From Geobacter sp. (lineage in GTDB: Bacteria; Desulfobacterota; Desulfuromonadia; Geobacterales; Geobacteraceae): a stretch of 5,657 bases of DNA. The stretch covers positions 1 to 5,657 of the forward strand of contig RPRC01000304.1 of the NCBI GenBank assembly GCA_003857395.1, written 5' to 3'. A model generated the notes under the pieces. That model saw nothing but the letters and a program-made list of their open reading frames with translations. It did no database searches and had not been told where the DNA came from. Shown here piece after piece: positions 1 to 5,333 of the stretch. The first letter of the stretch is position 1. Each line of letters opens with the position of its first letter. A program made the position numbers and the translations under genes.

Positions 1-2
1 CT

Positions 3-668
3 CAAAGCGATACCGAGTGGACGGGACTCGCAGAATGCTTGATGAAGAAGGCTACTCTTGATGATACGATCATCCAGACTAAACTTCCCGCTCTGTCTAT
101 TTTGTCGAGAGGTCGCCTGGACCCTCTGGATGTGGCGATTTATGAAGAGCTCCTTGCATCCTCCGCTGCACTGAGTGAGATTGTTTCCTCAGCGAAGGAG
201 AAGTATCGATATGTAATCATTGATACTCCTTCCGGTTTGGGGCTGATTACCCGGGCGGCTTTGTCTGTCAGTACCTATGCTCTTATCCCCCTGCAAGCGG
301 AACCCCTGGCTGTGCGGGCAATTTCGCAGACCTTGAGGGTTATACAGTACATCAAGGAGAACGAGAACTCTGAGCTGAACCTGCTTGGAATTCTTGCCAC
401 CATGGTGCAGTTGAACAAAGACGTATCGTTCAATATTATGAACACCGTCTGGGCATCATTGGAAGGTGTGTTAGAAACCTATATTCCTCGGGCGGATGTC
501 TTCCACGTTGCGAGTGAAAAAGGGGTGCCAGTAGCATTCCTTTCGGGTAAATATCCACCGGAGGCGATCAGGTTCGAGTTGCTGGCCACGGAGATCAAAG
601 ACATCATCCAGGGGTTGGGTGGTGTGACAGGAGAGGTTGATGAAAGACCGCAGCGTGAACTCATATGA
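3..668 (+). CDS. ParA/MinD-family ATPase, 5'-truncated by the window edge
   Basis: This is a P-loop ATPase of the ParA/Soj/MinD type, a family that positions DNA or protein complexes by ATP-dependent dimerisation on a surface. The frame is open from base 3, so the N-terminus with the Walker A lysine motif lies outside the window and the gene probably starts upstream; the ATG at 39 is internal. Seen directly: a Walker B/switch segment YVIIDTPSGLG (family form IDTPPSLG), then IPLQAEPLAVRAISQ, matching the family's IPVQ.E..AL.G..Q block, then GILATM near the start of the C-terminal part, and a C-terminal EKGVPVAFL...LATEI segment like the usual ParA end. Serine replaces the second proline of DTPP. 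The 3' end overlaps the next gene by 29 bp, so the two are almost certainly translated together. No ParB is visible; the partner appears to be the Roadblock protein. The family is secure, the cargo unknown. Confidence 0.88.
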   Translation, partial: QSDTEWTGLAECLMKKATLDDTIIQTKLPALSILSRGRLDPLDVAIYEELLASSAALSEIVSSAKEKYRYVIIDTPSGLGLITRAALSVSTYALIPLQAEPLAVRAISQTLRVIQYIKENENSELNLLGILATMVQLNKDVSFNIMNTVWASLEGVLETYIPRADVFHVASEKGVPVAFLSGKYPPEAIRFELLATEIKDIIQGLGGVTGEVDERPQRELI

Positions 669-1236
669 TCTGAAAGATGCGCAACAGATCCTTACCGCCC
701 TTGCTCCATCGACGGGAACGGCGAACCGGCAGAGGCCTGTTTCAGATTCCGCTCCGGAATATCTGCGCCTTTCTGATCTGTCTTCATCTCAGAAGGCTTC
801 TCGAGCAACTGTCCAGACGGCTGAAGTCTCCAAGGCTGTCACTACTACGAGCGAAAATATTCAGCCGCAGAATTTCACCAATTGGGAGAGCTGCATTGCC
901 TGGTGTATGAGCACGATACGCGCTGAAGCAGCTTTTGTGGTTGATTCCCAAGGGTTCATCATTGCAAGCAGGGGACGGGTGCCCAGTCAAGGCTTCGAAG
1001 GGACCGGTGCGGAACTCGTCTGTTCCGTGGAGCAGTTGGAAAGAGTTGCACCTGACGCAGGCAAGCTTCTCTGGGTCGACCTTGATTTCGATAAGCGCAG
1101 GGTTGTAGCATTTATCACTCCATCTGAAAGTTCCGAATATTATGTTGTCGGGTTTATTTCACCTGATTCCGTGTTCTATTCGCTCAAACAGCATATTGCC
1201 AACCAGATCATCGATAATCTGCCGCACCTCGATTAG
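640..1236 (+). CDS. Roadblock/LC7-domain (MglB-like) protein
   Basis: The protein has 198 residues. Residues 1-22 may form a short helix, 25-78 are a Ser/Thr/Ala/Gln-rich, probably disordered linker, and about 80-190 look like a Roadblock/LC7 fold. The clearest sign is AAFVVDSQGFIIASRG (about 97-112), the typical first hairpin of that fold (family form: A.VVD..G..lAs.G), followed by helix LVCSVEQLERVA and paired strands LLWVDLDFDKRRVVAFI and YYVVGFISPDS. Bacterial Roadblock proteins such as MglB act on or scaffold small GTPases in polarity and motility, but no MglA-type GTPase is in view. I chose ATG 640, with AGGAGAGG just upstream (629-636), over the adjacent TTG at 637. The 29-bp overlap with the ParA-like gene suggests the proteins act together, perhaps with the Roadblock protein as cargo adaptor. 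That role is inference. Confidence 0.72.
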   Translation: MKDRSVNSYDLKDAQQILTALAPSTGTANRQRPVSDSAPEYLRLSDLSSSQKASRATVQTAEVSKAVTTTSENIQPQNFTNWESCIAWCMSTIRAEAAFVVDSQGFIIASRGRVPSQGFEGTGAELVCSVEQLERVAPDAGKLLWVDLDFDKRRVVAFITPSESSEYYVVGFISPDSVFYSLKQHIANQIIDNLPHLD

Positions 1237-1256
1237 AAAAGCAACTTTAACCATTT

Positions 1257-1307
1257 GACAAACTCCAGGTACTTTTGCCCTCACAGGAAAAATGCCTGGA
1301 GTTTGTC
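1257..1307 (+). terminator. Long hairpin after the Roadblock gene, probable transcript end
   Basis: GACAAACTCCAGG (1257-1269) and CCTGGAGTTTGTC (1295-1307) form a perfect 13-bp inverted repeat, 20 bases after the Roadblock stop codon. The 25-base middle can add pairs: C1272-G1294, TTT/AAA (1274-1276 with 1290-1292) and CCT/AGG around a CAC loop. Only a short T-rich run follows (GTTTC), so this is not a textbook intrinsic terminator. It may mark a processed 3' end or be a dispersed palindrome. Confidence 0.5.
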
Positions 1308-1382
1308 GTTTCAGATCCGGAATTTTTCGATGGAAACAAGATAGTCAGGGGAGTATGCATCTGCTGATGCTCCTTTCGAGTG

Positions 1383-1478
1383 ATGGGAAGGGAGCGCTTG
1401 ACAGACCAGCAACTTTCGGAGTATGCACGTAGAGCGAAGAGTGGCGAAGATGTTTTGTTGGCGTCCCGTCCGAATTGA
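1383..1478 (+). CDS. Possible 31-residue peptide frame ahead of the 83-residue gene
   Basis: ATG 1383 opens a 31-codon frame (MGRERLTDQQLSEYARRAKS, then GEDVLLASRPN) ending in TGA at 1476-1478, 22 bases before the next gene. The residue mix is protein-like, with an amphipathic helix LSEYARRAKS. An upstream in-frame TGA at 1365 limits extension. There is no good ribosome binding site before the ATG. AAGGGAG at 1388-1394 sits only 3 bases before an in-frame TTG at 1398. It could be a real small protein, a leader peptide, a remnant of a larger gene, or chance. I do not recognise a family. Confidence 0.22.
   Translation: MGRERLTDQQLSEYARRAKSGEDVLLASRPN
1398..1427 (+). promoter_or_regulatory. Possible sigma-70 promoter for the 83-residue protein gene
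   Basis: A perfect -35 hexamer TTGACA (1398-1403) is followed after 18 bases by TATGCA (1422-1427), a weak -10 with only the TAT conserved. The predicted start, about 1434, would leave a 67-base leader before ATG 1501. The -10 is poor and the site lies inside a possible small reading frame, so confidence is low. Confidence 0.3.
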
Positions 1479-1500
1479 GGTCAGAAAGGAATACACGATA

Positions 1501-1752
1501 ATGAGTGAAAAAAAGCCGCGGGTAAATAAATTGATTCTGGAGGTGGTGGAGAAGCAGCTGGATTCCTGCACGCCGGTTCAGACGAGGGAGACGCTTGATC
1601 GGTTGATGATGCAAGGCTTCAGCGAGGAAGATGCTAAACACCTTATCGGATTGGCAATTGTTGCCGAAATGCGTTCTGTTGTTTCCGAAGGAAGACCTTT
1701 CCAGGAGAAGCGCTTTGTCTCCCTGTTGCAGAACCTTCCCCAACTTCCGTAG
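1501..1752 (+). CDS. Small helical conserved-looking protein of unknown function
   Basis: The protein has 83 residues. The basic, Lys-rich start (MSEKKPRVNKLILEVVEKQL) leads into a helical domain: QTRETLDRLMMQGFSEEDAKHLIGLAIVAEMRSVVSEGRPF, then FVSLLQNLPQLP. The pattern 'QL....P..t..tl.RL...G.s.eeA..LI......E' recurs in short uncharacterised bacterial proteins and vaguely resembles DUF1841-type proteins; this is a memory-based impression, not a search result. I chose ATG 1501, which has AAAGGA at 1485-1490 ten bases upstream, rather than the longer in-frame ATG at 1423, whose added residues (HVERRVAKMFCWRPVRIEVR) look non-conserved and would overlap the possible upstream peptide frame. There is no signal peptide or membrane segment, so it is probably cytoplasmic. 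It converges with the slp gene, with 36 bases between the stops. Confidence 0.68.
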   Translation: MSEKKPRVNKLILEVVEKQLDSCTPVQTRETLDRLMMQGFSEEDAKHLIGLAIVAEMRSVVSEGRPFQEKRFVSLLQNLPQLP

Positions 1753-1769
1753 CTTGCACGACTTGGGAA
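1736..1769. terminator. Weak hairpin between convergent genes
   Basis: TTCCCCAA near 1736 and TTGGGAA near 1763 can pair with one bulged C, across the stop codon of the 83-residue protein gene. It is the only symmetric element in the short convergent gap and could serve either strand. No T-run follows in either direction, so the call is tentative. Confidence 0.2.
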
Positions 1770-1788
1770 AGAACACCCGCTGGATTAA

Positions 1789-2280
1789 TCAGAAGACATG
1801 TCCGAGCCCGATGCCAAAATGAAAAACAGGATACGGCGAGTCCTGGCCAGGTTTTAAAAGCCGAATCTCTTTGACGGAAATAACGGGATACCGATAGTCA
1901 ATTCCGTCGAGAGGGAATGTTTTCTCCCCGTCTATCCGTCCAACCACGGAAACGCGAAGACCGGGCAAGAAAATCATCGGGTCGAGAAAACCGTCACTTT
2001 TGGCCAAAAACCGGCCTGCCGATATTTCGGAGGATTCCGGTCTGCCCCTGGAATCGAGGTCATGCTGGACAATTTCCATTTCTCCCCCATCGCTGTAGTT
2101 GCGTACCGCAGCAATAACACCGCCAAGCAGCACATATTTCCCGGTGTAAAGCCCTGTTTTATCCTTTACCATCTGGTATGTGACAGCCGGGTCGACAAGA
2201 GCCATCGACTCCTTGCTGATAACATGTGTACATCCGGCAAGGAGAGAGAAGACCGCAAGAATGGTAATGAGTCCTCGCAT
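1789..2280 (-). CDS. slp: Slp-family outer-membrane lipoprotein
   Basis: The protein has 163 residues, close to the usual length of Slp lipoproteins, which in enterobacteria are induced in starvation, stationary phase or acid and lie in the outer membrane. A basic N-terminus and hydrophobic stretch (MRGLITILAVFSLLAGC) end in the lipobox LAGC with the lipidated Cys at 17. Thr at +2 rather than Asp fits outer-membrane sorting. Family-like segments follow in order: an early conserved block VDPAVTYQMVKDKTGLYTGKY (29-49), LLGGVIAAVRN, GGEMEIVQHDLDSRGRP, SAGRFLAKSDGFLDPMIF and PGLRVSVVGRI, then a YRYPVISVKEIRL strand. The start is set by a full AAGGAGG ribosome binding site 7 bases upstream. The gene stands alone, facing the 83-residue protein gene tail to tail. 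Its leader appears able to hide the ribosome binding site (see the leader entry). The function is structural or unknown; Slp biochemistry is not established. Confidence 0.87.
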   Translation of the reverse strand: MRGLITILAVFSLLAGCTHVISKESMALVDPAVTYQMVKDKTGLYTGKYVLLGGVIAAVRNYSDGGEMEIVQHDLDSRGRPESSEISAGRFLAKSDGFLDPMIFLPGLRVSVVGRIDGEKTFPLDGIDYRYPVISVKEIRLLKPGQDSPYPVFHFGIGLGHVF

Positions 2281-2450
2281 CGTGGCGCCTCCTTAACATA
2301 CTGTTTTTTTATATATTTTTGCACGGATTAGCTGAAAGTCAAGATTGAACGGGTCGGGCAGTGGGGTTGTCGGGGTGGCGTCACGTGTGAGGAAGGAGGC
2401 GCCCCGTGGCGGCAGAACCACGGGGCAAAAAAGAATGGAAAAGATTATCT
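2281..2450 (-). promoter_or_regulatory. Structured slp leader with anti-Shine-Dalgarno element
   Basis: On the - strand the slp ribosome binding region AAGGAGGCGCC (2294 down to 2284) has a perfect 11-base complement, GGCGCCTCCTT (2403 down to 2393), about 100 bases upstream in the same predicted transcript. After one mismatch, two more pairs extend it (2281-2282 with 2405-2406). The upstream copy overlaps one arm of a 9-bp GC-rich hairpin (2401-2426), so the two pairings compete. The base facts are seen directly. That they control slp translation is inference. Confidence 0.5.
2401..2426 (-). repeat. 9-bp GC-rich hairpin upstream of slp
   Basis: GCCCCGTGG (2401-2409) and CCACGGGGC (2418-2426) pair perfectly around an 8-base loop. 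The six-base run next to it (2427-2432) is A on the + strand, so on the slp strand it is a T-run that comes before the stem rather than after it. It is therefore not an intrinsic terminator on either strand. It fits better as a structural element of the slp leader, where its lower arm overlaps the anti-Shine-Dalgarno sequence. Confidence 0.6.
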
Positions 2451-2456
2451 GTACGT

Positions 2457-2485
2457 TATATACAGCAATATATAGTGTTCGGCAA
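2457..2485 (-). promoter_or_regulatory. Likely sigma-70 promoter of slp
   Basis: Read on the - strand, TTGCCG (2485-2480) and TATATA (2462-2457) are 17 bases apart, each matching 4 of 6 consensus bases, with TATAAC also overlapping. The start would fall near 2450, giving a leader of about 170 bases. The -10 is one half of a TATATA(N6)TATATA inverted repeat (2457-2474). A second possible start nearer the gene (TTGACT at 2338-2343 with an A/T-rich -10) cannot be excluded and would give a leader lacking the anti-Shine-Dalgarno element. Confidence 0.4.
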
Positions 2486-2575
2486 GAATAAAATCAGAGT
2501 TTGAACAACCAGCCATGCTGATGATTTCCTCCCGGTTCTTTTTAACAACTTCAGTGACAGTTATTCATCGCGGTA

Positions 2576-2836
2576 CTAGTCATCTTCCGTATCAGGACCT
2601 TTGCTTCCGGTGTCTTTTTTGATTCTGTTGCCAAAAGAGTCAACGGATTTCTTGAGATCGTCCGTTGCTTTTCCCATTTTTTCCTTTGTTTCAGAAAAAA
2701 CGTCTGTAAACTTTGATCCGACATCATCAACGGTTTTGTCAATATCCTTGCCGAGGCGCTCGGCAGGTCCTTCCTTTTTCTGGCAGCCAAACGGTAAAAG
2801 ACAAAGGAAGATAATGATGATTGCCGATTTCTTCAT
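2576..2836 (-). CDS. Small charged lipoprotein of unknown function
   Basis: The protein has 86 residues. The N-terminus MKKSAIIIIFLCLLPFGC is a lipoprotein signal: two Lys, a hydrophobic core and Cys at 18, though with Pro at -3 and Phe at -2, which is a loose lipobox. Gln at +2 fits outer-membrane retention. The mature part is almost entirely Lys/Asp/Glu-rich and helical (ERLGKDIDKTVDDVGSKFTD, then a similar KEKMGKATDDLKKSVDSFGN), with weak internal repeat character like apolipoprotein/CsbD-like amphipathic helices, and an acidic tail GPDTEDD. It has a good AAAGGAG ribosome binding site 5 bases before ATG 2836. It may follow the doubtful hypothetical gene 37 bases upstream in one transcript. 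No function can be assigned. A cell-envelope stress or structural role is only a guess. Confidence 0.72.
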   Translation of the reverse strand: MKKSAIIIIFLCLLPFGCQKKEGPAERLGKDIDKTVDDVGSKFTDVFSETKEKMGKATDDLKKSVDSFGNRIKKDTGSKGPDTEDD

Positions 2837-2873
2837 GAATACTCCTTTCGTTCTTGTTTATTGATCATGCTTT

Positions 2874-3068
2874 TCAGCGCGGTGAACAAGGAAAGGGCAT
2901 AGTGCAGGCAGCCATTGCCCTGAGATCTGATGCGGCCGCAAGGGTGAGGAGTGCTTCCATAACGCCGGATACCTTCTCCCATTTGCCATGCCCAAGCGGC
3001 TGGCAATCATCGGCGGGTTTTCCTGATTTTTCCATGGTGAGATAATCTTCCTTGTCTGGCAGGGACAT
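2874..3068 (-). CDS. Doubtful hypothetical protein, 64 residues
   Basis: From ATG 3068 the frame encodes MSLPDKEDYLTMEKSGKPAD, then a Gly/Trp-containing turn (GHGKWEKV), a hydrophobic helix GVMEALLTLAAASDLRAMAA and a Cys-containing end TMPFPCSPR. The mix of charged and hydrophobic stretches and codon use look more gene-like than the overlapping frames on either strand. Against it, the only purine-rich run (GAGAGAG) touches the ATG with no spacing, and the alternative GTG at 3086 has no ribosome binding site. I recognise no family. If real, it could be co-transcribed with the lipoprotein gene. Confidence 0.35.
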   Translation of the reverse strand: MSLPDKEDYLTMEKSGKPADDCQPLGHGKWEKVSGVMEALLTLAAASDLRAMAACTMPFPCSPR

Positions 3069-3189
3069 CTCTCTCTCATGATGCACAGAATATCAGAAGC
3101 AGGTGTGTCAGGGCAATGTAAAGATATTCCTGGATAAAGGCCGGAAGGGAAGACTGTTTCAATGATGATACCAGCAGCGTCATGACATG

Positions 3190-3208
3190 AATTTGTTGCG
3201 TACAAATT
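3190..3208. promoter_or_regulatory. Operator-like palindrome in divergent intergenic region
   Basis: AATTTGT (3190-3196) and ACAAATT (3202-3208) form a perfect 7-bp inverted repeat around TGCGT. It lies between the leftward lipoprotein/hypothetical genes and the rightward signalling operon, about 80 bases before the operon's -35 element. The size and spacing suit a dimeric repressor or activator. Apart from this, AT-rich DNA and the promoter at 3290, I see no gene in 3069-3388. Confidence 0.35.
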
Positions 3209-3289
3209 AGTGGAAAATGCGCCTTGTCTCTACAGGGAATAATATCAATAATTATCGAAACATAATTTAATTACCGGCCATCATACTGA

Positions 3290-3319
3290 TTGACTGGAAA
3301 GGTGTTTATTTGCTATTCT
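3290..3319 (+). promoter_or_regulatory. Sigma-70-like promoter of the receiver-CheC-cyclase operon
   Basis: TTGACT (3290-3295, 5 of 6 consensus) and TATTCT (3314-3319, 4 of 6) are separated by 18 bases in AT-rich DNA. The predicted start near 3326 gives a leader of about 63 bases before ATG 3389, with AAGGG at 3376-3380 as ribosome binding site. No other promoter is evident before the three overlapping genes. Confidence 0.5.
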
Positions 3320-3388
3320 ATTGCCTCGTAAAGAGGTGTATTTTGAGCTGAATTCATCACTGATAAACCATCCTGAAGGGAAATTTTC

Positions 3389-3775
3389 ATGGCAAAAAAA
3401 ATCTTGATTGTCGATGATTCGCCCATTTCGCGCAAGATGCTGAAAAGTTGTATTCCTGCTGAGTGTATAAAAGAAATTCAGGAAGCGGGAGACGGACTTG
3501 CAGGTCTTAAGGTCTTCAAGGAATTTTTGCCGGATATAACTTTTCTCGACTTGACCATGCCGGTGATGGATGGTGTTCAGGCCCTGGAAGAGATGAAGAA
3601 GCTTGACCCGGAGGCCGTGATTATCGTTGCGACAGCGGACGTCCAGGTTAAGTCTATTGAGAAAGTCATGGGGTTGGGAGCATTCCATGTTTTGAAAAAA
3701 CCTCCCACAAAAGAAAGCGTACGGGAGATTCTTCTGAAGGTGGGTGAGTGCCGGGGAACGGAACATGGAATCTGA
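3389..3775 (+). CDS. Single-domain CheY-like response regulator
   Basis: This is a stand-alone receiver domain of 128 residues, the CheY size, with no output domain. All key residues are visible: the acidic pair D9-D10 (ILIVDDSPISRKML), phospho-acceptor D54 in FLDLTMPVMDG, T82 (IIVATAD) and the KKP lysine at K103-K104 followed by P105. It should therefore be phosphorylated at D54 by a histidine kinase, which is not in the window. The ribosome binding site AAGGG is 8 bases upstream. The next gene, a CheC-type phosphatase, starts 11 bases before its stop, so the two are translationally coupled and CheC is the obvious candidate to dephosphorylate it. The third gene of the operon makes cyclic di-GMP. 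Whether the receiver acts on flagellar motors or on the cyclase cannot be read from sequence. Confidence 0.92.
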   Translation: MAKKILIVDDSPISRKMLKSCIPAECIKEIQEAGDGLAGLKVFKEFLPDITFLDLTMPVMDGVQALEEMKKLDPEAVIIVATADVQVKSIEKVMGLGAFHVLKKPPTKESVREILLKVGECRGTEHGI

Positions 3776-4406
3776 AATCTGCCAGGTCACAGATGAGGAA
3801 AAGGACATTCTTCAGGAGATTATGAATATCGCGTTCGGCAAGGCGGCAGCAGACCTGGCTGAAGCGATCAATATCTTTGTGGTGCTGAGTGTGCCAAACA
3901 TCCAGCTATTGAAGGGTGCAGAGCTTCCGGACTACCTTCGAGATGAACTTCGGGATTTCACGGACATCAGTATTGTTGAACAGAATTTCAGAGGGAAATT
4001 CCGGGGAAGCGCATTCCTTGTTTTTCCCGCAGGCGCAGGGAAAGAGTTGATTTCTCTGCTCGATACGGGCCATGAGATGGTGTTCGAATCGGGATCGATT
4101 GATATTCTGGAAAAAGAAACCCTCTTGGAGGTGGGAAATCTCCTCATAGGCGCGTGTGTTGGCAAGATGGCGGAACTTCTTGGCGACTTGGTAACATACT
4201 CCCCCCCAAAGGTGGTAATCGAAAATCACCCGCACGAGATCATTCCCAATAATCTCTTCAACTCTGAGTATACAGCTATTGTCATGAAGACTTTGTTCAG
4301 TTTTGATGAGAGGGATGTTAGCGGGTTTTTGTTCCTGGTAACAACCCATGATTCCGTTGTATGGCTGCAAAATTCTCTTGCCAGGTTCCTCCAGCAATAT
4401 GAATGA
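3765..4406 (+). CDS. cheC: CheC-type phospho-receiver phosphatase
   Basis: The protein has 213 residues, the usual length of CheC. The family carries two pseudo-symmetric helices with the motif [D/S]xxxExxN(x22)P, where Glu and Asn remove phosphate from CheY. Both are here: D14-E18-N21 with P44 (KDILQEIMNIAFGKAA), and E118-E122-N125 with P148 (ETLLEVGNLLIGACVG). In the second motif Glu replaces the usual Asp/Ser at the first position, but the catalytic Glu and Asn are kept, so both sites are probably active. I chose ATG 3765 (GGGGAA 6 bases upstream) over an in-frame GTG at 3744; both overlap the receiver gene. The stop overlaps the next gene's start by 8 bases. It is cytoplasmic. CheC proteins usually work with CheD, which is absent here, so this may be a dedicated phosphatase for the neighbouring receiver. 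Confidence 0.88.
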   Translation: MESEICQVTDEEKDILQEIMNIAFGKAAADLAEAINIFVVLSVPNIQLLKGAELPDYLRDELRDFTDISIVEQNFRGKFRGSAFLVFPAGAGKELISLLDTGHEMVFESGSIDILEKETLLEVGNLLIGACVGKMAELLGDLVTYSPPKVVIENHPHEIIPNNLFNSEYTAIVMKTLFSFDERDVSGFLFLVTTHDSVVWLQNSLARFLQQYE

Positions 4407-5304
4407 GCTTTCTCAATTATTCAACACTGTCAACATCGGTCTGGTAGTTATTGACAGTGATTTGAAAGTCCGTTACTGGAATCGCTGGATGGAATTCTAT
4501 AGCGGGATTTCTTCCGAACGGATTATCGGCGTTCCCTTATTTAAGTTCTTTCCTTCCCTGAATACTCCCAAATTCCTTCGTTGCTGCAAGTCTGTCCTGG
4601 CGTTCGGAAACTTTTCTTTTTTTTCCCAGAAACTTCATCACTATCTTTTTCCCTTCAGGGCGGACAGTTCCTTTGTGTCGCACTTCGAGTTCATGCAGCA
4701 GAGTTGTTCCATGGGACCATTGCGCGACGATGCGACTAACATCACCTCTCTCTATCTGACGGTGCAGGATGTGACCGAACTTGCTGTTTATGAACATCGG
4801 CTTCTCGAAATGAACATGCGGGATGGTCTTACCGGGATCTATAACCGAAGATTTCTGGAGAAGCGTCTAGTGGAAGAATTTGAGAGGCATGTTCGCTATT
4901 CCCGGAATTTCAGCGTCATCATGTTTGATATCGACTTTTTTAAGAAGGTGAACGATACGTACGGCCACCAGTGCGGTGACTATATCCTGAAGAGTGTTTC
5001 CAGCAAGATTGCTTCAATGATCAGAAAAACCGATATCCTGGCTCGCTACGGAGGTGAGGAGTTCTGTTGTCTGCTGCCGGAAACTGATCTTGCGTCCGCA
5101 CAAATACTTGCGGAACGCTTCAGGAAAAGCATTGCCGAGATAATACATGTCTATCAGGAGAACGAAGTCACGGAGACTATCAGCCTTGGTGTTTCCGAAT
5201 TGAGCAAGCAATACCCTACTCCTTCCAGTCTTCTCGAAAGAGCCGATGGCGCTCTTTATCAGGCAAAGGGTTCCGGAAGGAACCAAGTCGTTGCCTTGCC
5301 TTGA
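4399..5304 (+). CDS. PAS-GGDEF diguanylate cyclase
   Basis: The protein has 301 residues and no membrane segment, so it is probably cytoplasmic. An N-terminal PAS-type sensor (about 1-130; FNTVNIGLVVIDSDLKVRYW, later YLTVQDVTELAVYE) is joined by a short helix to a GGDEF domain. The domain begins at D142 (RDGLTGIYNRRFLE), carries the metal-binding FDIDFFKKVND strand and the signature GGEEF at 218-222, and ends at ALYQAKGSGRNQV. It should condense two GTP to cyclic di-GMP. The inhibitory site RxxD (R209-D212) lies exactly five residues before GGEEF, so product feedback is expected. ATG 4399 overlaps the CheC stop by 8 bases and has almost no ribosome binding site, which points to translational coupling. 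The PAS ligand is unknown. The gene is the last in its operon; nifH follows on the same strand but has its own promoter. Confidence 0.92.
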   Translation: MNELSQLFNTVNIGLVVIDSDLKVRYWNRWMEFYSGISSERIIGVPLFKFFPSLNTPKFLRCCKSVLAFGNFSFFSQKLHHYLFPFRADSSFVSHFEFMQQSCSMGPLRDDATNITSLYLTVQDVTELAVYEHRLLEMNMRDGLTGIYNRRFLEKRLVEEFERHVRYSRNFSVIMFDIDFFKKVNDTYGHQCGDYILKSVSSKIASMIRKTDILARYGGEEFCCLLPETDLASAQILAERFRKSIAEIIHVYQENEVTETISLGVSELSKQYPTPSSLLERADGALYQAKGSGRNQVVALP

Positions 5305-5333
5305 TCCTCTCCCCCTGTTTTATTCGCCTGTGG

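Noticed and set aside
1255..1260. TTGACA as a -35 element after the Roadblock gene
   Set aside because: No acceptable -10 lies 16-19 bases downstream, and the bases belong to the 13-bp inverted repeat.
1308..1500. Cyclic di-GMP riboswitch in the leader of the 83-residue gene
   Set aside because: I considered it because such switches are common in Geobacter. The conserved GEMM core and tetraloop-receptor pattern are not visible; only a small hairpin (GCATC/GATGC near 1356-1370) is present.
1345..1776. 143-codon - strand frame opposite the 83-residue gene
   Set aside because: The composition is non-protein-like (His/Arg/Leu-rich), there is no ribosome binding site, and it crosses the likely promoter and leader of the + strand gene.
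2401..2426. GC hairpin read as an intrinsic terminator
   Set aside because: The six-base run beside it is A on the + strand, and on the - strand the T-run precedes the stem, so neither direction has the stem-then-T order.
2551..2790. 79-codon - strand frame overlapping the small lipoprotein
   Set aside because: The overlapping frame has a lipoprotein signal and a strong ribosome binding site; this one has neither.
2854..3045. 63-codon + strand frame
   Set aside because: It lacks a ribosome binding site and a credible start, and the opposite-strand frame looks more protein-like, though that one is itself doubtful.
3281..3808. Long - strand open frame opposite the receiver gene
   Set aside because: It is the complement of a clear CheY-like gene, has no family features and no ribosome binding site.
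3906..4397. 163-codon - strand frame opposite cheC
   Set aside because: It mirrors a coding gene with both CheC motifs; its own protein shows no recognisable domain.
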